DNA of 43,451 nucleotides from an uncultured Clostridia bacterium. Its GTDB lineage: Bacteria; Bacillota_I; Bacilli_A; RF39; UBA660. How positions within the stretch are numbered: position 1 is the first letter of the stretch; each line of letters starts with the position of its first letter. Where the stretch lies: NCBI GenBank assembly GCA_947165365.1, contig CAMVAF010000012.1, forward strand, positions 1 to 43,451. Direction: 5' to 3'. The notes under the pieces were generated by a model. It saw nothing but the letters and a program-made list of their open reading frames with translations, made no database searches and had not been told where the DNA came from. A program made the position numbers and the translations under genes. This document shows, one piece after another, positions 1 to 9,209 of the stretch.

Positions 1-454
1 ATGATGAACCATCTAATTGCACTGAAACACATGAATTTCCGCTTACTTTGTAACATGTTATAGATGGTTGTGGTGTTGCCCATCTTATACAATTACCATT
101 TGTATATGTTGTAGTCCACCCACTACCCCAACAACATCGTGAAGAACCAACCATAGTACCGTTTGGTCCGCTCCGACATGCCTGTTCACTCATCGTTGCG
201 CAAGAACTATAACAGGCTGTTGAACTTACTGACACACCAGTACATTTTCTACCACTCGCTACTCTTTCATATTCCAAACACGTATCCCCTAATGCTGGTG
301 GATCCTCTTCTACTATCTCTGTGTTAATCTTAGGTATTGTTCTATCACTTAACATTGCATCTCTTCTATAAAATGTAAAGAATACCATAAATACTAATAC
401 AAAAATAAATACACTACTTATTATTATTAAACTTTTCTTTTCTTTTTCGTTCAT
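1..454 (-). CDS. Membrane-anchored Cys-rich exported protein, partial (3' end outside window)
   Basis: The reading frame starts at ATG 454 and stays open to the left edge, giving 151 visible residues with no stop. A short charged N-terminus (MNEKEKK) is followed by one transmembrane segment at about residues 8-28 and then an extracellular part with ten cysteines within about 85 residues, including a CC pair and many Ser, Gly, Thr and Trp. The cysteine spacing suggests a disulfide-rich small domain, but I do not recognise the family. The coding stretch is visibly richer in G+C than its neighbours. A promoter (TTGAAT-N17-TATAAT, 477-505) lies just upstream, and AAGGTAGG precedes the ATG. Function unknown; it is probably a surface protein tethered by its uncleaved N-terminal segment. 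Confidence 0.75.
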   Translation of the reverse strand, partial: MNEKEKKSLIIISSVFIFVLVFMVFFTFYRRDAMLSDRTIPKINTEIVEEDPPALGDTCLEYERVASGRKCTGVSVSSTACYSSCATMSEQACRSGPNGTMVGSSRCCWGSGWTTTYTNGNCIRWATPQPSITCYKVSGNSCVSVQLDGSS

Positions 455-476
455 ATCTTACCTACCTTATAAATAA

Positions 477-505
477 ATTATACAAGATTAAATGATAAAA
501 TTCAA
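477..505 (-). promoter_or_regulatory. Sigma-A-type promoter of the left-edge gene
   Basis: On the minus strand, TTGAAT (-35, 500-505) and TATAAT (-10, 477-482) are separated by exactly 17 bases. They sit about 23 bases upstream of the start codon at 454, downstream of the terminator of the preceding operon. Confidence 0.7.
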
Positions 506-511
506 TACTTT

Positions 512-557
512 TTAAAAAAAAGATACCAAAGTTTTACTAAAACTTAAGTATCTTTTA
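512..557 (-). terminator. Rho-independent terminator of the surface-protein operon
   Basis: A long imperfect hairpin (arms AAAGATAC and GTATCTTT, extended by TAAGTTTTA/AAAACTT-type pairing) is followed on the minus strand by a run of T. It lies just after the stop of the gene at 578. Confidence 0.85.
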
Positions 558-577
558 AAACATATAAATTTATTAAG

Positions 578-3500
578 TTATTCAACAACAGTTATTGCTA
601 AATTTTTAGATACACTTTTATATCTTGGATCACTAGGTGTAAATGTAACTATTGCATTTGTAGAACCACTTTTACCTTCTTTTCGATAAATAGTAATTGT
701 TTGAGTAGAACCTGTTGCTTCAAAAGATGTACTTGTTATATCAACTAAAGAAGCATCATCAAAAGTTATTGATATAACGCCACTTATTGAAGTAGTAGTT
801 ATACTAAAGCTTTTTAAAGTATCACCATTTTCAATAACAATACTATTTGAAGATAATTGTAAATCAGGTGATACAGCATTAATAACTAAATCAAAAGTTT
901 TGGTAACAGATTCAAAATTATCTTTATCATTTGGTTCATAACTAATTGTTAGTGTAACATTACCAGCACTTGTAGGAACACCAGTAACACTATAAGGTGT
1001 ATCAGCACTTAAATCAAAGGTATCAGAATTTAAATTAACAAAATTATTATCCTTTGTTATTGTAACTTTACCTGCAACATTAGAAGTAATATCAAATGAA
1101 GTATTTGATAATGAACTTATAGTATCACTAGTTTTAGATAATGTAACAGTTGGAGTTACTTTATTTACAGTAACAGTATATGTTTTTGTAACATAATTAT
1201 AAGCTGTAGTATTACTTGGTACAAATGTAACTTCGACATCAGTAGTACCAACCTTTGTACCAGTAAGTTCTATTGTTAAAGGAACATCTTTTTCAATATC
1301 ACTTTCTGAAATATTACTTGATACTATGCTTTCATCTTCTATACTAACTGATATTGATCCAGCAATTGTTGAAGATAAGGCAGTTAAATTAATTTTTTGT
1401 AAAACATCAACTTCTCCTGCTTCAGATGATAATGTAAATACCGGTTCATTTTTTATTGCCGTAACTACTAATTCATTAGATGTTGCAAGATATACTTTAT
1501 TACCATTATTGTTAGCATAAACTCTTGCTAATACAATTTTACCTTCACCATCATTTACATAGAAATCAATATCATTACCAACAGTAGCTGTAGCAATAAC
1601 TACTCCCATTCCATCATCAGTATCTTTTTCAAATAAATCATATCCATCTATTTTATATGAGTTATTAGTAGAATCATAAACATATGAAGGACTTACATTA
1701 ACTCTATATAAATATTGTCCATTTTCATGAGAAATATATTTATCTTCACTACCTTCATTTTGAACAAAAGCAATCGTTGGATTATCAATAGTCGTATCGA
1801 TTAGAACATCACTTGATAACTCACTAAATACTTTTTGATCATCTTTATTTTTATAAACTTTAATAGCATATGTTTTTACTTCATTTGCGACAACCGTAAG
1901 ATTATAAGCATCTAAATTTTCGATAACAGAAATTTCTCTATAACCACCATCGTCATCTTTTTCATAAATAGCATAACCATCTATCTTATAAGAAGTACAT
2001 TCATCATCACTACAATAATCACTTAAATTATTTATACTAAAACTATGTTTATAAAATTCACTAGTATTTTCTACTTTTAACACTGGTTTAACAAATTCAT
2101 TTTGCCATACTGCAGTTAAAGTAATAGACTCTGTAATAGGCGTATTAATATCAAATGTTTCACCATTAAGTTGCCATTCTATAAAATTATAACCCTCTTT
2201 TGAATTTACATAATAAAATTCATAATAATTATCTTTTAAAGTTTCTCCACTATTAATATATAAAGAATCAATATTATTTTCATCTATATTAAGTGTTACA
2301 CGGTATGAAACACCCTTATTTTCAAATAATTTTAATACCTCTTCAACAGTAAATGAACCTTCTTTATTATATGTACCATTAAGTGTTTCATCATCAGTTG
2401 AACTAACAACAATAGAATCATCTTTAATAGTAAAATTATAAACTGCATCATTTTCTAAAATATTTCCTAAAGTAACACTAAAATTATTATTTTCTTCAAA
2501 TGCATATACATTTTCATTAAATAGTACTTTATCAGTATTCTTATTCTTCATCATTATTTGAAATGTAGAATCATATAACATAACTGCATATATTTCATAA
2601 TCACCTAAAGTATATTTACCATTATAAGGAGTTTTTAAATATTGACTAATACCATAATTATAGTTATAGTAATCTCCTATATTATAATTAGCAAGTTTAT
2701 CTAAAGTTTTATTACCAATATGTGTATCACTTGTTTGAATGCTAATGCTTGTTTCATTACAAGTTATTGTATAAGTTGTATTATCAACATTTAAAGTTAC
2801 AACACCTTTATTAACACTTCCAATACCTCTAATATCTTTAGCATATGTATTTATATAAACAACAGCATCTTTATCACTAATTTGTACTAAGGTTACAACT
2901 GCACTATAATCGTCATCAGTATATATACCAGAAATATTATAATCAGCTACCATATCAACATATGATATTTTAAAATCACTTGGTAACTCACTTATTGCCT
3001 CATCTGTTATGGCATTAATCCAATTTCCTTTTGCATTTTTATAATATATTACCATATCTTCTTTATTATCACTTGCAATAGATTTGGAAGCAAGCATAAT
3101 ATATTCTGTTGTTAAAACTCCTTCATATTTAGAAGTATCAACTGGATTTCTTGTGAATAAATGATCACCAATTATATAAGTGCTATTTCCTATTTCACTT
3201 GGAGTATAACCAGAAACAACCTTTTGTTTGCCAACTTGGTATTTAAGCTCAGTACCATAAGAACCCAAAGCAATCTCTTCATCGGAATTAGTTGGAATAA
3301 AGTTCATGAAACCATCTTTATAATTACTATAAATACGGTATATTCCATCACTAACATTATTCAAAACTTTAAATTTAAAATCAAAAAGGCCAAAAGTAAC
3401 ATCATTTTCATTATAAGTACTACCGTCGGTATACTCTATAGTAAGACTATTTTCATTTTCAAAATAGTAACTTGTTACTTGAATACCATCTTTAACTACT

Positions 3501-3760
3501 TGATAAAATTTTCCATCTTCATTTAGTAAATCAAATGCTTTATCATCCCAGGAAATCTTATATAATCCCCCATTAACTACACCACTATCAACATTTGCAA
3601 ATACACGAACAGTTACAATATCTCCTTTTTTTACTTCAGTTGGCATATAACTATATCCATCAACTTTTTCTAAGGTATAAGGATCACCCACAGCTTTTAC
3701 ACCAACTACTGAAAAAACAACCATTAATATAATTATTAACATTAAATTATTTTTTCTCAT
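578..3760 (-). CDS. Large secreted multi-domain Ig/InlB-repeat surface protein
   Basis: This 1060-aa protein has a cleavable-looking signal peptide (residues 1-24, hydrophobic core then VKA-VG). Its visible modules are: a cohesin-like beta-sandwich at about 36-175; a long unassigned middle; one InlB B-repeat/Flg_new module at about 490-556 (ending ITLTAVW); two FnIII-like modules that share SYKIDGY and EKD motifs at about 560-775; and three tandem Ig-like repeats of about 95 residues at the C-terminus. There is no LPXTG, no C-terminal membrane segment and no catalytic motif. It overlaps the upstream stop as TAATG and is the last gene of a three-gene operon ending at the 512-557 terminator. 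A role as adhesin or matrix protein is inferred from architecture only. Confidence 0.8.
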   Translation of the reverse strand: MRKNNLMLIIILMVVFSVVGVKAVGDPYTLEKVDGYSYMPTEVKKGDIVTVRVFANVDSGVVNGGLYKISWDDKAFDLLNEDGKFYQVVKDGIQVTSYYFENENSLTIEYTDGSTYNENDVTFGLFDFKFKVLNNVSDGIYRIYSNYKDGFMNFIPTNSDEEIALGSYGTELKYQVGKQKVVSGYTPSEIGNSTYIIGDHLFTRNPVDTSKYEGVLTTEYIMLASKSIASDNKEDMVIYYKNAKGNWINAITDEAISELPSDFKISYVDMVADYNISGIYTDDDYSAVVTLVQISDKDAVVYINTYAKDIRGIGSVNKGVVTLNVDNTTYTITCNETSISIQTSDTHIGNKTLDKLANYNIGDYYNYNYGISQYLKTPYNGKYTLGDYEIYAVMLYDSTFQIMMKNKNTDKVLFNENVYAFEENNNFSVTLGNILENDAVYNFTIKDDSIVVSSTDDETLNGTYNKEGSFTVEEVLKLFENKGVSYRVTLNIDENNIDSLYINSGETLKDNYYEFYYVNSKEGYNFIEWQLNGETFDINTPITESITLTAVWQNEFVKPVLKVENTSEFYKHSFSINNLSDYCSDDECTSYKIDGYAIYEKDDDGGYREISVIENLDAYNLTVVANEVKTYAIKVYKNKDDQKVFSELSSDVLIDTTIDNPTIAFVQNEGSEDKYISHENGQYLYRVNVSPSYVYDSTNNSYKIDGYDLFEKDTDDGMGVVIATATVGNDIDFYVNDGEGKIVLARVYANNNGNKVYLATSNELVVTAIKNEPVFTLSSEAGEVDVLQKINLTALSSTIAGSISVSIEDESIVSSNISESDIEKDVPLTIELTGTKVGTTDVEVTFVPSNTTAYNYVTKTYTVTVNKVTPTVTLSKTSDTISSLSNTSFDITSNVAGKVTITKDNNFVNLNSDTFDLSADTPYSVTGVPTSAGNVTLTISYEPNDKDNFESVTKTFDLVINAVSPDLQLSSNSIVIENGDTLKSFSITTTSISGVISITFDDASLVDITSTSFEATGSTQTITIYRKEGKSGSTNAIVTFTPSDPRYKSVSKNLAITVVE

Positions 3761-4086
3761 TAATTTTTCACCTCTTCCTCGACAATTTTTGCCTTTTTTA
3801 CACTATTATCTTTCAAAACAATTTTTAATTCTTTTTCGTTTTCAATATCACCAAAATGAACCGTTGTATTATAACCATAACATAAAAATGTTCCATCTAG
3901 GTATTCTATTTTCATTACTTCAATTTTATTATTATTTTCATATACAGTTAATATTCTATCAGGAGAATAATCATCAATCGCACTTACTTTTATTATATAA
4001 TCACTTTTATTGCTTAATAATATAAAACCAACAATAATAACGATAATTATAAATAAAAGCATAAATATTATTTTTTTATTTTTCAT
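3760..4086 (-). CDS. Small membrane-anchored protein; stand-alone copy of its neighbour's C-terminal domain
   Basis: The protein has 108 residues: an N-terminal TM segment (about 5-25) and an exported beta-rich domain (about 30-104). That domain aligns without gaps to the last 75 residues of the protein encoded at 4088-5449. Shared positions include the LTV, Y-x-DG-x-x-LC and EK-x-L-x-x-VL-x-D elements, with roughly 40% identity by eye. The gene starts one base after the upstream stop and its own stop overlaps the next start, so the three genes are translationally coupled. Function is unknown. The pairing suggests a duplicated domain kept with and without the InlB repeats. Confidence 0.75.
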   Translation of the reverse strand: MKNKKIIFMLLFIIIVIIVGFILLSNKSDYIIKVSAIDDYSPDRILTVYENNNKIEVMKIEYLDGTFLCYGYNTTVHFGDIENEKELKIVLKDNSVKKAKIVEEEVKN

Positions 4087-4087
4087 A

Positions 4088-5449
4088 TCATTTTACAGTA
4101 GCTCTTACCGTACTTCCATCATTTAATACCACAAGTAATGTTTTCTCACCTTCAAAGTCACTTTTTTCTACTGTCATATTAGAACCATTACATAAAAGAT
4201 TTCCATCAGTATATTTAATTTCACGAACAGATATTTGACTACCATTTTTAAGTACAGTTAATTTAAAATCATTTGAAAAATTATCTACCTTTTTAGCCAC
4301 TATTTCATATGTATCTTGTTTTACTTCATTTTGTGTATACACAGCAACTAAAGTAATATCTTTTGTAACCTTATTACTAAAGTTATATGCTTTTCCATCT
4401 AATTGCCATTCTTTAAATGTATATCCACTTTTTGTTGGATTACTTGGTTTACTAACAGTATTTCCTTCTTGAACAGTAACATTTCTAATAACACTACCAT
4501 CATCATTTCTAAATGTAACAACAAAATTTTCTAGTTCTGTCCATACAGCCTTTAAAGTAATATCTTTTGTAACTTTAGTACTAAAGTTATATGTCTTACC
4601 ATCTAATTGCCACTCTTTAAACTTAAATCCACTTTTTGTTGGATTACTTGGTTTACCAACAGTATTATTTTCAATTACTTTAGCAGCATTTACTTTACTT
4701 CCACCATCACTATCAAATGTTACAGTATATCTTGGAATACTTTCATCTTCATTCCATTTAGCTACTAATGTAATATTTTTTGTAACAGGTGTACTAAAAT
4801 CATACTTTTTATTATTTAAATACCATCCATCAAAGATATAACCATATTTAGTAATTGCACTTGGTTCTTTAACTGTTTCACCACTTTTAACAGTTTGATT
4901 AGCAACCTTAGTATTACTATTAGAACTAAACTTAACTGTGTAAGAAACAACTTTTTCATATTTACCTTCAAGAGTTAAAGCATTAGTTAATGGAGTAGAA
5001 AAATCATACTTTTCACCATTTAAATACCAAACAACATCATATCCATCTTTTTTATCAAAAGATAAACTATCCAAATCAATTTCATTTAATTCACTTACTT
5101 CAAGTGTTTCTATCTTATCTCCCAATTTTAATGTAACCGCAAATTTTTCCTTTTCTTTCTCTGCCCATACTGCAGTTAAAGTCATATCACTTTTTACTGG
5201 AGCATTAAAATCATAATCATTGTTTTGATAAATCCACTTAACGAAATCAAAATTTTCCTTACTAGGATCAACTGGTTTAGAAACTTTCTCACCACTTTTT
5301 ACCTCTTGGGATGCAATTATATTACCTCCTAATGTATCAAAACTAACTATATATTTTTTAGGAGACATCAATAATATAATAGCTATAATAATTAATATAA
5401 CTCCTAAAGAGCACATTCCCCCTAAAATTATCTTTTTTTTACTATCCAT
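4088..5449 (-). CDS. N-terminally anchored InlB B-repeat (Listeria-Bacteroides repeat) surface protein
   Basis: The 453-aa protein has one TM anchor (about 7-29) and then five consecutive Flg_new/InlB B-repeats of 60-70 residues. Typical elements are V-x-F-x-x-x-G, P-x-x-P-x-K-x-G-x-x-F-x-x-W and x-x-I-T-L-x-A-x-W; repeats 4 and 5 are the most alike. A C-terminal domain (about 378-453) is shared with the 108-aa protein of the next gene. There is no sorting signal, so the protein probably projects from the membrane through its N-terminus. ATG 5449 is preceded by GGAAGG and a promoter at 5509-5537. Such repeats are known in adhesins and invasins of Firmicutes and Bacteroides; the ligand here is unknown. 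Confidence 0.85.
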   Translation of the reverse strand: MDSKKKIILGGMCSLGVILIIIAIILLMSPKKYIVSFDTLGGNIIASQEVKSGEKVSKPVDPSKENFDFVKWIYQNNDYDFNAPVKSDMTLTAVWAEKEKEKFAVTLKLGDKIETLEVSELNEIDLDSLSFDKKDGYDVVWYLNGEKYDFSTPLTNALTLEGKYEKVVSYTVKFSSNSNTKVANQTVKSGETVKEPSAITKYGYIFDGWYLNNKKYDFSTPVTKNITLVAKWNEDESIPRYTVTFDSDGGSKVNAAKVIENNTVGKPSNPTKSGFKFKEWQLDGKTYNFSTKVTKDITLKAVWTELENFVVTFRNDDGSVIRNVTVQEGNTVSKPSNPTKSGYTFKEWQLDGKAYNFSNKVTKDITLVAVYTQNEVKQDTYEIVAKKVDNFSNDFKLTVLKNGSQISVREIKYTDGNLLCNGSNMTVEKSDFEGEKTLLVVLNDGSTVRATVK

Positions 5450-5508
5450 TTTTTCATTATCCTTCCTTTCACTTTACACTACATTTGTCCTATCTCTATG
5501 CTATCTCT

Positions 5509-5537
5509 ATTATAAGAATACCATATTCGACAATTAA
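5509..5537 (-). promoter_or_regulatory. Promoter of the surface-protein operon
   Basis: A perfect TATAAT (5509-5514) lies 17 bases from a weak -35 (TTAATT, 5532-5537) on the minus strand. The leader downstream carries a short tandem repeat (TAGAGATAG twice) before the Shine-Dalgarno site. Confidence 0.5.
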
Positions 5538-5599
5538 TGTAAATATTTTTTTTTGAAATATTTGTGAAAATTTTTTTATATTTTATGATTTCTACAAAC

Positions 5600-5664
5600 A
5601 AAAAAATCCCCCCAGATAAGGGAGGCGCACTTAAAAAGTGAAAAAAACACAATATAAAATTGTG
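5600..5664 (-). other. Cluster of three small hairpins with T-runs in the intergenic gap
   Basis: The 353-base gap 5450-5802 holds the operon promoter, a pheT terminator and this element. Read on the minus strand: hairpin CACAAT/ATTGTG followed by seven T (5648-5664), hairpin CACTT/AAGTG (5628-5640), then a G+C-rich hairpin CCTCCC-ttatct-GGGGGG followed by A and seven T (about 5600-5625). The last is terminator-like and stands out in an AT-rich background. A short open frame across it looks spurious. It could be a back-up terminator or a small structured RNA. Confidence 0.5.
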
Positions 5665-5756
5665 CATTAATTAAATGTAATCTTATTATACCACTTAATA
5701 TGATATCATCAATAATTTTCATTCACTTTACTTTTTTGAAATATTTATAAAAATTC

Positions 5757-5798
5757 ATTAAAAAAACTATGAAAAAATTTATTATTTTCTCATAGTTT
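5757..5798 (-). terminator. Terminator of the pheST operon
   Basis: The 9-bp stem AAACTATGA/TCATAGTTT (5790-5798 and 5764-5772) is followed on the minus strand by a T-run. It lies immediately after the pheT stop. Confidence 0.85.
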
Positions 5799-5802
5799 AA
5801 TT

Positions 5803-8157
5803 TTATTTATCTCTTAACTCGCATTTTAATTTACTAGTTACATCACTAATTATTTTATTAAATAAAGGCATGACAATTTCATCAGTTAATGTTTGATTTT
5901 GATCAGAAAAAACTAAATTATATGCAAGAGATTTCTTATTATTATCTAATTTATATAAATCAAATAAATCAATTTTTACAAGATGTTTTCCCCCACTTTT
6001 CTTTATCTCCTTAATTATTTCTTCATTATTAATATTATTATCAACAATAAAAGCAACATCTTTAGAAATACTTGGATATTTACTAATTTCTTTATATTCC
6101 ATTTTACCAACACCTAATTTTTCAATTAAATCTAAATATAATTCCATTAAATAAATATCATTTTTTGAAACATTTGGATGAACCTTACCTATAATACCAA
6201 CTTTCATACCATTTAAAATAATACTAGCTGATGCTCCAGGATGAAATTCTTGGGGTATATCTGTAACACTTAAACTATAACGATTATTAAAACCTAAATA
6301 ATCTAATAATTCTTCCATTACTCCTTTTAAGTGATAGAAATCTACTTTTTCTTTATATAGACCATCTTGATAATTACCACTCATAAGTACAGCAAGAGTA
6401 CTTGATTCTAAGTATTCACCATTAACTTTTTTAAAATTCTTCCCTATCTCAAAAATACTTAAATCTTTATTATTTCTTTTACTATTATAATCATATATCA
6501 TCATCATACTAGGTAAAAGACTATATCTTAATGTTCTATGATCATCACTCATTGGGTCAAGTAAATTAATTTCATCAAAAGAATCATTAGTATATTGATG
6601 AGATAAATCATTTGGTATTAAAGTATAACTCATTGTTTCATTAAGCCCAAGTTCTACCATTTTCTCTCTAATACCTCTTATGAATTTATTATAACAACCT
6701 TTTTTCGTATCTAATACAGGAAGTACTCCCTCTATTTTATCAATACCATAAATTCTTGCAACTTCTTCAATTAAATCTTCTTTAATACTTATATCTATTC
6801 TTCTTGAAGGAACAGTAACTTCCAAATCATTTTTACTATCTTTAACAGTAAATCCTAATCTATTAAAAATATTTATTATTTCTTCTTTAGAAATATTTAA
6901 ACCTAATAATCCATTAATTTCACAAACACTAATATTAATTATTTTATCGTCCTTATTGCTTTCATCAAAAATAGTGATTTCACTAGAAATATCCGCATTA
7001 GCATATTTATTTAATAGAAAACAAGCTCTTTCCATTGCCATATATGTTCTATTAGGATCTAATCCTTTCTCAAATCTATTAGAAGCTTCACTTCTTAATA
7101 TTTTTTTAGAAGTTAGTCTTATTGACACATTATCAAAAATAGCAGATTCTATCAAAATATTTTTAGTATCCTTTTCTACTTCTGTATCAAGTCCCCCCAT
7201 AACTCCAGCAAGACCAACAGCATGTTCCTTATCAGCAATCACAATATCATCATTAGATAAGTTTCTTTTAATATTATCAAGAGTTACAAGTTCTTCATTT
7301 TCTTTAGCATCTCTTACAATTATTTCATTACCAAGTCTATCTAAATCATAAAAATGAAGAGGTTGTCCTGTTTCTAACATAACATAATTAGAAATATCAA
7401 CAACATTATTTATTGGTCTAATACCAGAAGACATTAATCTCTTTTGAATAAAATCAGGACTATCCATTATTTTTACATTAAATGCTTTTTTAGCAAGAAA
7501 TAAATTGCATTTATTAGTTTTTACAGATACTTTAAATTTATCTGTTTCATCTTTAATTGTAGGATATTTTAATTCAATATCATTCACTTTTCTATTATAT
7601 ATAGCTCCTATTTCATAAGCCATACCAATAATACTTAATAAATCCCCTCTATTACTTGTAAGTTCGAAATCAATTACCTCATCATCTAAACCTAAATATT
7701 TAAGAGGATCTTCACCAACTTTAGCATCTTCTCCTAGTTCACAAATACCTTTAATATCTTCTTCTTTTAAAAACTTATGCTCAAGACCTAATTCTTCAAT
7801 CGAACAAATCATACCACAAGATTCATACCCACGAATCTTTCCCTTTTTAATAGTTCCACCTGGAAGCACTGCCCCATCTTCTGCTACAATTACTTTAATT
7901 CCTTCTCTTACATTAGGAGCACCACATACAATATCCAAAGTTTCCTTACCAATATCTACTTTACATAAATGTAAATGATCTGAATCAGGATGCATAACAC
8001 ACGAAACTACTTTTCCAATAATTAAGCCAGTTGCTTTAATAAAACTACCACAAGAAGCATATTCATTACCAATACTCGTCATATCATCAGCAAGTTTTTT
8101 AATATCAATGTCACTAGTATCAAGATAATCATTTAAAAATTTACGACTAAGTTTCAT
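5803..8157 (-). CDS. pheT: Phenylalanine--tRNA ligase beta subunit
   Basis: This is the beta chain of the cytoplasmic alpha2-beta2 phenylalanyl-tRNA synthetase, which charges tRNA-Phe. At 784 residues it is close to the usual bacterial length of about 800. Domains in order: an N-terminal segment; a tRNA-binding OB fold at about 42-150 (HPDSDHLHLCKVD, then CGAPNVREG); the B3/B4 editing domain at about 210-375; B5 at about 400-470; the catalytic-like core; and a C-terminal FDX-ACB anticodon-binding domain at about 695-784 (KYPSISKDVAF). Its ATG overlaps the last base of the pheS stop, so the subunits are translationally coupled. The operon ends at the hairpin at 5757-5798. Confidence 0.97.
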   Translation of the reverse strand: MKLSRKFLNDYLDTSDIDIKKLADDMTSIGNEYASCGSFIKATGLIIGKVVSCVMHPDSDHLHLCKVDIGKETLDIVCGAPNVREGIKVIVAEDGAVLPGGTIKKGKIRGYESCGMICSIEELGLEHKFLKEEDIKGICELGEDAKVGEDPLKYLGLDDEVIDFELTSNRGDLLSIIGMAYEIGAIYNRKVNDIELKYPTIKDETDKFKVSVKTNKCNLFLAKKAFNVKIMDSPDFIQKRLMSSGIRPINNVVDISNYVMLETGQPLHFYDLDRLGNEIIVRDAKENEELVTLDNIKRNLSNDDIVIADKEHAVGLAGVMGGLDTEVEKDTKNILIESAIFDNVSIRLTSKKILRSEASNRFEKGLDPNRTYMAMERACFLLNKYANADISSEITIFDESNKDDKIINISVCEINGLLGLNISKEEIINIFNRLGFTVKDSKNDLEVTVPSRRIDISIKEDLIEEVARIYGIDKIEGVLPVLDTKKGCYNKFIRGIREKMVELGLNETMSYTLIPNDLSHQYTNDSFDEINLLDPMSDDHRTLRYSLLPSMMMIYDYNSKRNNKDLSIFEIGKNFKKVNGEYLESSTLAVLMSGNYQDGLYKEKVDFYHLKGVMEELLDYLGFNNRYSLSVTDIPQEFHPGASASIILNGMKVGIIGKVHPNVSKNDIYLMELYLDLIEKLGVGKMEYKEISKYPSISKDVAFIVDNNINNEEIIKEIKKSGGKHLVKIDLFDLYKLDNNKKSLAYNLVFSDQNQTLTDEIVMPLFNKIISDVTSKLKCELRDK

Positions 8158-9209
8158 TATTTAAGCTCCTTTCTATCAAATTGTTTTAAAAATCTAATAT
8201 CATTTGTATACATTAATCTAATATCAGGAATATTATATTTCATCATAGCCAATCGATCAATTCCTGTGCCAAAAGCAAAACCAGTATATTTATCTGGATC
8301 ATATCCATTGCTTCTTAAAACATTTGGATGTACCATTCCTGCTCCTAAAAGTTCTATCCATCCCGTATTTTTACATAAGGAACATCCTTTTCCACCACAT
8401 CTAAAACATGAAACATCAACTTCAACAGATGGTTCCGTAAATGGAAAATAGCTAGGTCTAAATCTAACATTAGTTTTTTCTCCCAATAATGTTTTAGCCA
8501 TAACTTCTAAAGTTCCTTTAAGATTAGCTAATGTTACATTCTTATCAATAACTAACCCTTCAAATTGACCAAATTGATGTGAATGAGTAGCATCATCATC
8601 TCTTCTATACGTTTTTCCAGGACAAATCATTCTAATAGGTCCCTTCTCCTTGTTACTTTCCATACATCTTGCCTGAACACTTGATGTTTGCGTACGCAAA
8701 AGATGAAGAGGATCCACATAAAAACTATCTTGAGTATCCCTAACAGGATGTCCCAAAGGTATATTTAATCTTTGAAAACAATATTCATCTGTTTCAAGTT
8801 CAGGACCAGATAATATATCATACCCCATTGATACAAATAAATCTTCTATCTCTTCAACAATTCTATTAAATGGATGCATACTACCACGCCTATTCTTTTT
8901 ACCAGGAAGTGTAATATCAATTTTCTCATCATTTAATTTTTTTTCTAATAATTCCTGTTTTATCAAATTATCTTTTTCTTCTATTAATGTTGTAACATTT
9001 GTTCTAATGTCATTAATAATTTTACCAATAACACCCCTTTTTTCAGGTTCAATATCTTTCATTCCCTTAGAAAGCAATGTTACTATTCCATCTTTTCCTA
9101 AATATTTAGCTTTAACAACAACTAAATCATTACTTGTTTTAACACTATTTAAATCTTTTTTTAACTCATCAATAATTTCTATATTTCTTTTTTCATATTC
9201 CTTTTCCAT
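8157..9209 (-). CDS. pheS: Phenylalanine--tRNA ligase alpha subunit, with Cys4 motif
   Basis: This is the catalytic alpha chain of PheRS, a class II synthetase forming Phe-AMP and charging tRNA-Phe. At 350 residues it has an N-terminal coiled coil (about 1-100), class II motif 2 (YRRDDDATHSHQFGQFEG, about 211-228) and motif 3 (GTGIDRLAM, about 324-332). Four cysteines (C268-X2-C271-X4-C276-X2-C279) form a probable zinc knuckle just before the GAGMVHPNVL segment. Some PheS subfamilies have such an insert and others, such as E. coli's, do not. GGGAGG lies six bases upstream of ATG 9209. The start lies inside the 3' end of the hydrolase gene (31-base overlap). Confidence 0.97.
   Translation of the reverse strand: MEKEYEKRNIEIIDELKKDLNSVKTSNDLVVVKAKYLGKDGIVTLLSKGMKDIEPEKRGVIGKIINDIRTNVTTLIEEKDNLIKQELLEKKLNDEKIDITLPGKKNRRGSMHPFNRIVEEIEDLFVSMGYDILSGPELETDEYCFQRLNIPLGHPVRDTQDSFYVDPLHLLRTQTSSVQARCMESNKEKGPIRMICPGKTYRRDDDATHSHQFGQFEGLVIDKNVTLANLKGTLEVMAKTLLGEKTNVRFRPSYFPFTEPSVEVDVSCFRCGGKGCSLCKNTGWIELLGAGMVHPNVLRSNGYDPDKYTGFAFGTGIDRLAMMKYNIPDIRLMYTNDIRFLKQFDRKELK

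Noticed and set aside
5479-5667. 62-aa minus-strand ORF
   Set aside because: It spans the hairpin cluster, T-rich DNA and the promoter at 5509-5537, with no ribosome site and no plausible protein character.
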